Shown here: one piece after another, positions 54,352 through 61,295 of the stretch
How the letters are laid out: every line of letters begins with the position of its first letter
Numbering within the stretch: position 1 is the first letter of the stretch
Assembly: GCA_019694165.1 (NCBI GenBank)
Contig: JAIBCL010000002.1
Coordinates: forward strand, 248,001 to 312,000
Length of the DNA stretch: 64,000 nt
Source of the DNA: Verrucomicrobiaceae bacterium
GTDB lineage: Bacteria; Verrucomicrobiota; Verrucomicrobiia; Verrucomicrobiales; Verrucomicrobiaceae
Reading direction: 5' to 3'
Translations under genes and position numbers: made by a program
The notes under the pieces: generated by a model
What the model was told of the DNA's origin: nothing
Seen by the model: the letters and a program-made list of their open reading frames with translations, nothing else
Database searches by the model: none

Positions 54352-54380
54352 TTGACAGTTTTGACCGTCTGGCCTAGTCT
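54352..54380 (+). promoter_or_regulatory. Predicted sigma70-type promoter of the RRM gene
   Basis: A perfect -35 TTGACA (54352-54357) and a weak -10 TAGTCT (54375-54380) with a 17-nt spacer. The RRM start codon is 107 nt downstream of the -10 box, leaving a 5' leader of about 100 nt, as is common in cold-shock-type RNA-binding genes. Confidence 0.55.
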
Positions 54381-54486
54381 CGCGGCCGATGCGTTGGAAG
54401 ATGCCTCCCGGAAATCTGGTTTCTCGCCATGGAGCCGAGTCCCGCCCATTCAGTGCCATGGCGAAGAATACCGTCCACGAAACCAG

Positions 54487-54834
54487 ATGAACCTCTACGT
54501 CAGCAACCTCTCCTATCAAATGTCCGACGCGGAACTGCGTGCTGCATTTGAAATCCACGGCACGGTGACCAGTGCGCGGGTGATCACCGACCGCGACACG
54601 GGCAGGTCGCGTGGTTTCGGCTTTGTCGAGATGCCGGTGGAGACCGAGGCGCTCTCGGCGATCAATGCGCTGAACAATCAGGCGATCAACGGCCGCCCCG
54701 TGAAAGTGGTGGAAGCGCGTCCGAAGGAAGAACGCCCGCGTCGTGACTTCAGTGGCGGCGGCGGTGGCGGTGGTGGCGGCGGACGCAAGTGGGACCGTGG
54801 TGACCGCGGTGAGCGGGAAGAATACCGCAAGTAA
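54487..54834 (+). CDS. RNA-binding protein with one RRM and Gly-rich tail
   Basis: The 115-residue protein has one RRM with RNP2 LYVSNL (3-8) and RNP1 RGFGFVEM (43-50), followed by a basic, Gly-rich tail (FSGGGG... GGGRKWDRGDRGEREEYRK). Such short proteins in bacteria bind single-stranded RNA and are often cold induced. Convergent with the TPR operon. Confidence 0.93.
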   Translation: MNLYVSNLSYQMSDAELRAAFEIHGTVTSARVITDRDTGRSRGFGFVEMPVETEALSAINALNNQAINGRPVKVVEARPKEERPRRDFSGGGGGGGGGGRKWDRGDRGEREEYRK

Positions 54835-54905
54835 CGCCGCGAGGGAGTGACGAACTCTCCGTCTGAATAACTCAACAGACGCACGGGCCGGCCCGTCTGC
54901 GGGAC

Positions 54906-57431
54906 TCAATATCCCGGCGGGACATACGAAGGATAGTGCGCCTTGAGCTGCTTGAGCAGCTTCTCCGCTTGCGCCGTGTCACCGGCGCGATCAAGAGCAC
55001 GCGCCGCCTTGAAGAGCGCCTCGGGAGTGAGTTCGGGATCGACTATCATCTGGCTCGGCATCACAAACTTGCCCGCGGCTTCCTTCCACTTTTGCATGGC
55101 GGCGTTTCGGTCGCCGGCCTTTTCACGTGCGGCGCCCTCGGCATCGAAAATGTCGCCCTCGAGGATCATGAGCTGCGCCTGCAACTTGCCGTCCTTCACA
55201 ATCTGGAGCGCCTCTTGGGCGACCGCGTGGCCTTCGCCGAAATTCGCGAGGCCGAGCAGGGCGCGCCCCTTGGTGAGCAGCGCGCGGGCCTTCGCGCCTG
55301 GGTCGGGCGGATTCTGCAGGAGCTTGTCGATGGCAGACTTTGACTCGTTGTACTTTTTCAGTTCCAGCCAGGCGCGGGCCAGGTAATCCCAAACCGCGGG
55401 GGTAGGCACGCCGGCATCATCCATCGTGGCGTAAGTGAGGAAGCGCGCGCTGCGGGCGAAGTCGGACTTGTTGAAGAACGCGAAACCGAGCCAAGTGAGA
55501 ACATTCGGCGGAATGCTGGCATTCGCGTTCGCATCCCGGTAGTCGTCGATCGCCTTGGCCAGACCGTCGGCATCCTGTTTGTAATACCACGCCATCACGA
55601 TGCGGGGGCTGGCCTTGTCGAGAAAGTTCTTCTTGTCCAGCGCCACGCTCTTTCGCAGCGCCTCGACAGCCTTGTCGAACTCCTTCTGGTCATACCGTCC
55701 GCTGCCGATGCCATACCATGCCTGCGCAGCCGCGGGGCTGGAGGGAAACTTTTCCACCAGCGACTCAAAGGCGGCGATCATCTCCTTGGTCTCGTGCTTC
55801 TCCGTGTGAATGAGGCCGATCTGCAGCCACGAAAGCTCGGCGGCATCACTCTTGGGAAACTCCTTCACCACGCGGGTGAAGTCCTCCTTCGCCTTCGCGA
55901 GGTCACGCACCTCACGGTTGGAGAGACCACGCCGCGCCAGCGCGCGAGAGATAAACTCGTGCTTGGGATACTCGGTGATGAAGCGGGTGAACGAGCCGAT
56001 GGCATCCTGATGCCTGCCTGCCTCGGCCTCGGCCCAGCCCTTGTTGAACATCGCTTCGGGGCGCAACCTCTCAGGCAGGCTGTTGGTCCGCACATCGACG
56101 AAGGCGACCGCTGCCTCCTTGAACTCCTGTTTGTTGAAGTAGGCATCGGCGAGAATGAGTTGCGCCAGGGAGATGAATTCATGATCGCCCCGCTCCTTGC
56201 GGTAACGAGAGACAAAGTTCCGCGCGAACTCGGGCAGATCCTTGTCGCCGATGAGGTAGAAGCAATAGAGCTTCCAGTATCCTGCCTCGAATGCCTGCTC
56301 GGAGTCCTTGTAGTCCTTCTCGATCATGAGGTAAACCTCGACCGCGCGGGAGTACATCTTTTTCATGCGGAAGGCGTTGCCCACCAGCAGCAGCATCTTC
56401 GGGCGCAGGTCGCCGGGTGGAAGGACGGCTGCATTGCGATTGTAAACGTCGATGACGCCGTCGTGATCACCCTTTGCGTAGAGCGCCTGCACGGTGCCGA
56501 CGAATGCCAGGCCACGGTTCGCGACCGAGGTTTCCGTCAACTTGAGCGCTTCCTCAAAATGCTTGAGAGCGTCGTCGGGTTTGCCGTTCTCCGCCTCGAT
56601 GACGCCGGCCTTCACCAGTGCATCGGAGACGATAAGCTTGTCCTTGCTGGCCTCGATGAGATCGCGGAACATGCCCAACGCCTCCTTCTTCTTGTCCTCG
56701 CCGAGCAATGCAGTGGCTAGGCTGAGCAGCGCGGACTCGAGATATGGATTGTCCTGTTTGACGGCCGCCACCGACTGAAGCGCGGCCATCATCTTCTTCC
56801 GGTCGCCCAGCATCTGGTAGGCGCGGCTCTTGTTGTAGGCGGCGGCGAGCTTGATCTGGGGAAAGGGCGTTTTTGCCTCGCAAAAGGCGAAGTACCGGGC
56901 TGACTCGTCGAAGTTCTTGCCGTTGAAACGGATCGCACCAAGACGGTAGGCGGCCGATGGCGCGCCTTCGCTGGCCGGGTAACGGTTCACCACTTCGAGG
57001 AAATACTTCTCGGCATCGCCCACCTGGTTCTCGTTCACGTAGCACTCGCCCAAACGGAAAAGTGACATGGGCACACGCGAGCCGGACGGATAGCGCTGCA
57101 GATACTGGCCGAACGATTCCGCCGCGAGTCCATACTCCTTTCGTTCGTACAGCATTGACGCGTAATCGTAGAGATCATCATCCGGGCCCTTTGGCTTCCC
57201 GCTGTCGGCTGGCTTCTTTGCGCCGCCCGGCTCGCCGACGATGGCGGCCTTCGGCGGCGTGCCGGGGGAGAACGGGGTGGCCTTCGGCACCGGCGGGCTG
57301 TCGTCCTCCACGGGCAGTGCACGCTTGGCCGGTTGCGCGCGGGCAACGCCCGCTCCCGTCACGCAGAACGTGGCGGCAGCGCCGAGAAGCACCAGCTTGG
57401 AAAGCCGTGGAAGAATGCGGAAGGTCGTCAT
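54906..57431 (-). CDS. Exported TPR-repeat protein of the ExbBD operon
   Basis: The 841-residue protein has a signal peptide (MTTFRILPRLSKLVLLGAAATFCVTGAGVARA), a Pro-rich linker, and many TPR units (LYDYASMLYERKEYGLAAESFGQYLQRYP, SMLFRLGECYVNENQVGDAEKYFLEVVNRYP and later copies). It starts with an ATGA overlap on exbD, so the three products should form one complex; the TPR protein is probably the periplasmic partner driven by the ExbB/ExbD motor. Common in Planctomycetes and Verrucomicrobia; substrate unknown. Confidence 0.9.
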   Translation of the reverse strand: MTTFRILPRLSKLVLLGAAATFCVTGAGVARAQPAKRALPVEDDSPPVPKATPFSPGTPPKAAIVGEPGGAKKPADSGKPKGPDDDLYDYASMLYERKEYGLAAESFGQYLQRYPSGSRVPMSLFRLGECYVNENQVGDAEKYFLEVVNRYPASEGAPSAAYRLGAIRFNGKNFDESARYFAFCEAKTPFPQIKLAAAYNKSRAYQMLGDRKKMMAALQSVAAVKQDNPYLESALLSLATALLGEDKKKEALGMFRDLIEASKDKLIVSDALVKAGVIEAENGKPDDALKHFEEALKLTETSVANRGLAFVGTVQALYAKGDHDGVIDVYNRNAAVLPPGDLRPKMLLLVGNAFRMKKMYSRAVEVYLMIEKDYKDSEQAFEAGYWKLYCFYLIGDKDLPEFARNFVSRYRKERGDHEFISLAQLILADAYFNKQEFKEAAVAFVDVRTNSLPERLRPEAMFNKGWAEAEAGRHQDAIGSFTRFITEYPKHEFISRALARRGLSNREVRDLAKAKEDFTRVVKEFPKSDAAELSWLQIGLIHTEKHETKEMIAAFESLVEKFPSSPAAAQAWYGIGSGRYDQKEFDKAVEALRKSVALDKKNFLDKASPRIVMAWYYKQDADGLAKAIDDYRDANANASIPPNVLTWLGFAFFNKSDFARSARFLTYATMDDAGVPTPAVWDYLARAWLELKKYNESKSAIDKLLQNPPDPGAKARALLTKGRALLGLANFGEGHAVAQEALQIVKDGKLQAQLMILEGDIFDAEGAAREKAGDRNAAMQKWKEAAGKFVMPSQMIVDPELTPEALFKAARALDRAGDTAQAEKLLKQLKAHYPSYVPPGY

Positions 57432-57865
57432 GGCTGCTTCGGCGCGGCCTCCTCGGGACGTTTGGTGGCGAATGCCACGTTCCAGATGCCGGCCTTCTGG
57501 CATGTGTCCAGCACCGTCACGATGTGCTCGTAGGCTGTCTTGATGTCCCCGCGGATAATCACCGCCTGATCCTTGTAAACGGAGGCGATGTTCTTGAGTT
57601 TCGCCAGCAGTTCATCGTGCGAGTTTTCCTGGCCGTTGATGACCATCACGCCGTCGGACTTCACATTGATCACGATCTCACCGACGGACGACTTTGCGCG
57701 CTCCTTGCCCTCGTCGGCGGCCGGTACGCTGATGTCCATGAGCTGCTCGTCCTGGCCGAACTTGTAGGACACGGCAAAAAAGATGACCAGCAGAAGCAGC
57801 ACGTCCACGAGGGGCGCCAATTGCATGGGCACGGGGTCGATGGTGTGCTGTTTGCGGAAATTCAT
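57428..57865 (-). CDS. exbD: Biopolymer transport protein ExbD/TolR family
   Basis: The 145-residue protein has one membrane helix with the proton-path Asp21 in LVDVLLLLVIFF, and a periplasmic domain (DISVPAADEGKERA, VGEIVINVKSDGVMVING). A GTG at 57889 would add 8 residues; the ATG at 57865 matches the usual length. It ends in an ATGA overlap with the TPR gene and follows exbB by 44 nt. Confidence 0.92.
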   Translation of the reverse strand: MNFRKQHTIDPVPMQLAPLVDVLLLLVIFFAVSYKFGQDEQLMDISVPAADEGKERAKSSVGEIVINVKSDGVMVINGQENSHDELLAKLKNIASVYKDQAVIIRGDIKTAYEHIVTVLDTCQKAGIWNVAFATKRPEEAAPKQP

Positions 57866-57909
57866 GTCTCGCTGCTCCGTATCGGTCACTCCCCAGGCTC
57901 ACGAGCCGC

Positions 57910-58788
57910 TCATGCCTCAGCCACACCCTGCGGCTGACGTCCGACAGCGGCCCGGGCCGCGCGCTTGTACTGCACTGCGAGAAGCGCCATGAGATGCGTG
58001 GTCGCCGCCTCCATCTCCGAGATCAGACGATTCACCTTGCCGCGGAAGATCGAGTAAAAGATCAGGGCCGGCACGCCGATGATCAGTCCCGATGCCGTGC
58101 ACAGCAGGGCCTCGGACACACCCTGCGCCAGCCCGAGCTGGTTCGAGCCGCCGTAGGCCTTGCCGCCTACTTCATGGAACGTGGTGATCATGCCGAACAC
58201 CGTGCCGAGCAGTCCCAGCATCGGCGCCACCGTGCCCACGTCACCGAGGTATGCGATGCGCGAGAGCAGCAGGCTCGACTGCCGGTTCCCCTCCGCCTCC
58301 GTCACCTCCTTCACCTCATCGAAGCTCGCCGTCGGATTGCGCGTGGCGAAGTCCAGCGTCTTCGCGGTGATGCGTGCGATGCATTCGTTGCGCCGGTTGC
58401 ACACGGCCAGCAGTCCCAGGTAATCCTGCTTGCGGATCAGTGCGTCGGCCGAGTTCATGAACGCATCGCTCACCACCGTGCCCTGCCGGATGGTAAAGGT
58501 GTAGAGCAAGATCAAAAAGAACGCCACCATCGACAGCGCGATGAGCGGGTAGGCCATGACGCCGGCACGCCGGAGGAAATTCTCAAACGTCACCGCCTCG
58601 CCAAACCCGCCCTGCTGCGCCGGGCTGAGCGTCGTGGCCGGCGGGTAGGTCACCCGCTGCGTGGCCGGGCCACTTGCAACTGGCGCTGAAGTCGGAGCCG
58701 TCCCGCTCTGCTGTCCCTCCAGACGAGTCACCATGAATGAAAAAGCAATGGCCAGCAGGGCCGCGAATAAGGAAATCTGTCGAGACAT
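57910..58788 (-). CDS. exbB: MotA/TolQ/ExbB proton channel protein
   Basis: The 292-residue protein has a signal-type N-terminal helix (LFAALLAIAFSFMVTRLEG), three membrane helices and the family hairpin TVAPMLGLLGTVFGMITTF then GVSEALLCTASGLIIGVPALIFYSIFRGKVNRL. With ExbD it forms a proton-driven motor. First gene of the exbB-exbD-TPR set. The 385 bp upstream carry a promoter and a short open frame. Confidence 0.92.
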   Translation of the reverse strand: MSRQISLFAALLAIAFSFMVTRLEGQQSGTAPTSAPVASGPATQRVTYPPATTLSPAQQGGFGEAVTFENFLRRAGVMAYPLIALSMVAFFLILLYTFTIRQGTVVSDAFMNSADALIRKQDYLGLLAVCNRRNECIARITAKTLDFATRNPTASFDEVKEVTEAEGNRQSSLLLSRIAYLGDVGTVAPMLGLLGTVFGMITTFHEVGGKAYGGSNQLGLAQGVSEALLCTASGLIIGVPALIFYSIFRGKVNRLISEMEAATTHLMALLAVQYKRAARAAVGRQPQGVAEA

Positions 58789-58886
58789 CGGCGCTCAAAG
58801 TAGGCACCATCGGCAGCGTTGCAATGGCTAACAGGTCTTTATGTTTCTCCTGCTGGCACGACCACCGGCCGGTGCGTCTGCCACCA

Positions 58887-59072
58887 TCACCGGACGGATC
58901 GGCGGCCAGCCGACGGCTTCACCCCCAGGTCAAACTCCATCTGCTCATGGCGCATGGTCGAGGCCCGCTCGGCCGGCTGCATCGGCCGCATGGGCTGCGG
59001 CGGAGCCGCCACCAGGAGCGTCTTGATTCTGCTGAAAAACTTTTCCAACCGCGGCCGCTGCTTGTTCGACAT
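58887..59072 (-). CDS. Possible 61-residue protein ahead of exbB
   Basis: An ATG-started frame of 61 residues lies in the otherwise empty 385 bp before exbB, on the same strand. The product begins MSNKQRPRLEKFFSRIK and ends in FDLGVKPSAGRRSVR; no family is recognised. A strong promoter lies directly upstream, with the predicted transcript start almost at the ATG, so translation would be leaderless. It may be a real small gene or only leader RNA of exbB. Confidence 0.42.
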   Translation of the reverse strand: MSNKQRPRLEKFFSRIKTLLVAAPPQPMRPMQPAERASTMRHEQMEFDLGVKPSAGRRSVR

Positions 59073-59080
59073 GGCCGACG

Positions 59081-59108
59081 ATTATGTTCATGCGAACACT
59101 TTTGTCAA
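59081..59108 (-). promoter_or_regulatory. Strong sigma70-type promoter for the exbB operon
   Basis: On the minus strand a perfect -35 TTGACA (59103-59108) and -10 CATAAT (59081-59086, five of six consensus bases) are separated by 16 nt. The predicted start is near 59074, giving either a leaderless small gene or a leader of about 290 nt before exbB. Confidence 0.75.
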
Positions 59109-59173
59109 TCACACACCACAAAGCCGCTTCAACAAAGTTGACGCCCGCGCCCCGCTTCGTTTCACTGTCGCTC

Positions 59174-59659
59174 ATGACAGAAACCGACGCCCGGCCCACG
59201 CGCCTCACCATACCACAGTATGCGATGGCCCTCGCCCACGTCGCCAGCCTGCGGTCCGAGGATCCTTTCCGCAAAGTCGGCGCGGTGGCTTTTGACTTCG
59301 ACAACCGGGTGATCGGCACCGCTTACAACGGCCTCGCACCGGGCTTCAACGCCGCCACCGAATTCTGGGACGACCGGGACGACCGCCGGAAATTCATGAT
59401 CCATGCCGAGGTAAACCTTTGCAGCCTCTTCACGCGCGGCAATGTGAAACTCGTCGCCTGCACGACCAAACCCTGCACCAGTTGCATGCAGATGCTCTGC
59501 GCCTACGGCGTGAAGGAAATCTACTACCGCGACGAATACGCCGAGTCCGAAGCCGACGCCATCGCCGGCCTTTACTCCATCCCTCTCATCCAGCTCCGCG
59601 ACTACCCGCTGATCGTCTCGCCATTCGACGTGCCGGACGAGGGCCAGTCCCCGCCGTGA
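59174..59659 (+). CDS. dCMP/cytidine deaminase-family protein
   Basis: The 161-residue protein shows the zinc deaminase site HAE (77-79) and PCTSC (100-104). The substrate loop with YNG (51-53) and the region after the HAE follow dCMP deaminase-type enzymes. The probable role is deamination of a pyrimidine nucleotide (dCMP to dUMP). The frame opens earlier but the ATG at 59174 is the natural start. No thymidylate gene nearby. Confidence 0.88.
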   Translation: MTETDARPTRLTIPQYAMALAHVASLRSEDPFRKVGAVAFDFDNRVIGTAYNGLAPGFNAATEFWDDRDDRRKFMIHAEVNLCSLFTRGNVKLVACTTKPCTSCMQMLCAYGVKEIYYRDEYAESEADAIAGLYSIPLIQLRDYPLIVSPFDVPDEGQSPP

Positions 59660-59665
59660 GGTGCG

Positions 59666-59710
59666 TCCGGGCAGTTCGCCCGGATTCGCTTCGCCGGTTG
59701 CAAGCCGGCG
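59666..59710 (+). terminator. Two adjacent hairpins after the deaminase gene
   Basis: A perfect 7-bp stem (TCCGGGC 59666-59672, GCCCGGA 59678-59684) with loop AGTTC lies 6 nt after the stop codon. A second stem CGCCGG/CCGGCG (59692-59697, 59705-59710) follows. There is no T tract. Read on the minus strand, the second stem is preceded by GGAG, so this could also be a palindromic repeat unit. Confidence 0.5.
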
Positions 59711-59732
59711 CTCCGCCGTTCTTAATGCCGGC

Positions 59733-60989
59733 ATGGACATCTACCGGCATCCCACATTCGACATGGCGTGTGAACAGTTCGATCTCGTCGCCGAGCGGCT
59801 GCAGATCGGGCAGGTGGAGCGCGAGCGGGTGAAGTTTCCGAAGCGCTCGTTCGTCGTGGCCGTGCCGGTGCGCATGGACGACGGACGCGTGCAGGTTTTC
59901 CCGGGCTACCGCGTGCAACATCACCTCTCGCTCGGCCCCACGAAAGGCGGGCTGCGATTTCACCCCGATGTGACGCTCGGCGAAGTGGCCGCACTCGCGA
60001 TGTGGATGAGCTGGAAATGCGCTCTGACGAACCTGCCCTACGGGGGAGCGAAGGGCGGCGTCGCGTGCGATCCGCGCAAGCTCTCCGCCGGCGAGATGGA
60101 GCGTCTCACGCGGCGCTTCACGCAGGAGTTGATCCCGTTCATAGGCCCGCAAATCGACATCCCGGCACCCGACGTGGGCACCAACGAGCAGACGATGGCC
60201 TGGATCATGGACACGTACTCGAATCATCACGGCCACAGCGTGCCCGGCGTCGTCACGGGCAAGCCGGTGAACCTCGGCGGCTCGCTCGGCCGGCGCGAGG
60301 CCACGGGGCGCGGCGTCGGCTACCTCGTCGGCCGGGCGATGGACGTTCTCGGCATGGACACCAAGGGAGCCACCATCGCCGTGCAGGGCTACGGCAACGT
60401 CGGCTCCGTCGCCGCCGGATCGCTCGCCAAGCACGGGGCGCGGATCATCGCCGTGAGCGACCAGTTCGGCGGCATCCACAATGCGAAGGGTCTCGATCTG
60501 AATTTGCTCGAGGCCCATCTGTCGAAGACGCGCACCGTCACCGGCTTCAGCGAAGCGGACGCCATCACTAACGCCGAGTTGCTGGAGCTGCCGTGTGACG
60601 TGCTCGTGCCCGCTGCGCTCGAGCGCCAGATCACGGCGGCCAACGCCCCGCGCATCAAGTGCCGCATCCTGGCCGAAGGCGCCAACGGCCCGACCACGCC
60701 CGATGCCGACGTGATCCTCGACCAGCGACCCGACATCTTCATCATCCCCGACATCCTCGCCAACGCCGGCGGCGTGGTGGTCAGCTACTTCGAGTGGGTG
60801 CAGGATCTCCAGAGCTTCTTCTGGACCGAAGCCGAAGTGGTGGACAAGCTCTTCCGCATCCTCGAGACCGCGTTCACGCAAACGCTGAACTACGCGAAGC
60901 AGGAGAAAGTTTCCATGCGCATGGCCGCGCTCAGCCTCGGCATCAGGCGCGTGTGGGAGGCCAAGAAGCAACGCGGGCTCTTCCCCTAG
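59733..60989 (+). CDS. gdhA: Glutamate dehydrogenase (Glu/Leu/Phe/Val dehydrogenase family)
   Basis: The 418-residue enzyme converts glutamate to 2-oxoglutarate and ammonia with NAD(P). It shows GPTKGGLRFHP with the substrate lysine, PYGGAKGG with the catalytic lysine, PAPDVGT, GGSLGRREATGRG, and the Rossmann motif VQGYGNVGSVAA, followed by ILAEGANGPTTPDAD and ANAGGVVVSYFEW. The start at 59733 (MDIYRHPTF) gives the normal length. It lies alone between the hairpin pair and the tRNA. Confidence 0.95.
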   Translation: MDIYRHPTFDMACEQFDLVAERLQIGQVERERVKFPKRSFVVAVPVRMDDGRVQVFPGYRVQHHLSLGPTKGGLRFHPDVTLGEVAALAMWMSWKCALTNLPYGGAKGGVACDPRKLSAGEMERLTRRFTQELIPFIGPQIDIPAPDVGTNEQTMAWIMDTYSNHHGHSVPGVVTGKPVNLGGSLGRREATGRGVGYLVGRAMDVLGMDTKGATIAVQGYGNVGSVAAGSLAKHGARIIAVSDQFGGIHNAKGLDLNLLEAHLSKTRTVTGFSEADAITNAELLELPCDVLVPAALERQITAANAPRIKCRILAEGANGPTTPDADVILDQRPDIFIIPDILANAGGVVVSYFEWVQDLQSFFWTEAEVVDKLFRILETAFTQTLNYAKQEKVSMRMAALSLGIRRVWEAKKQRGLFP

Positions 60990-61062
60990 GCACCGCCCGG
61001 CAGCTTCTTTTGCATAGACCCTTTCTGTGACTGCGGCCTCCGGTTCCGGCACCGCGCCCTGC

Positions 61063-61137
61063 TGGTGGCAGAGGGGAGATTTGAACTCCCGACCAAGGGC
61101 TTATGAGTCCCCTGCTCTACCCCTGAGCTACTCTGCC
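61063..61137 (-). tRNA. tRNA with CAT anticodon (Met, or Ile-CAT after modification)
   Basis: On the minus strand the 75-nt gene has acceptor stem GGCAGAG/CTCTGCC, discriminator A and an encoded CCA, D arm GCTC/GAGC, anticodon loop CTCATAA and T arm GGGAG-TTCAAAT-CTCCC. The pair closing the anticodon stem (A31 with G39) is a mismatch. CAT fits elongator Met or the lysidine-modified Ile tRNA; the sequence alone does not decide. Confidence 0.93.
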
Positions 61138-61295
61138 GAATGTTTGCCCGCTACGCTCCCTCGGAGCACGGGGCGCGCATGGTACTCCCCGCGATGTGAC
61201 TGTCAAGCGAACGAATGGCCGGCGCATGAACATGGAGTGCGACGAATCGCAGCCGGAGCGGTTGAAGGGCACCTCAGATTTACAGCAATACGACA

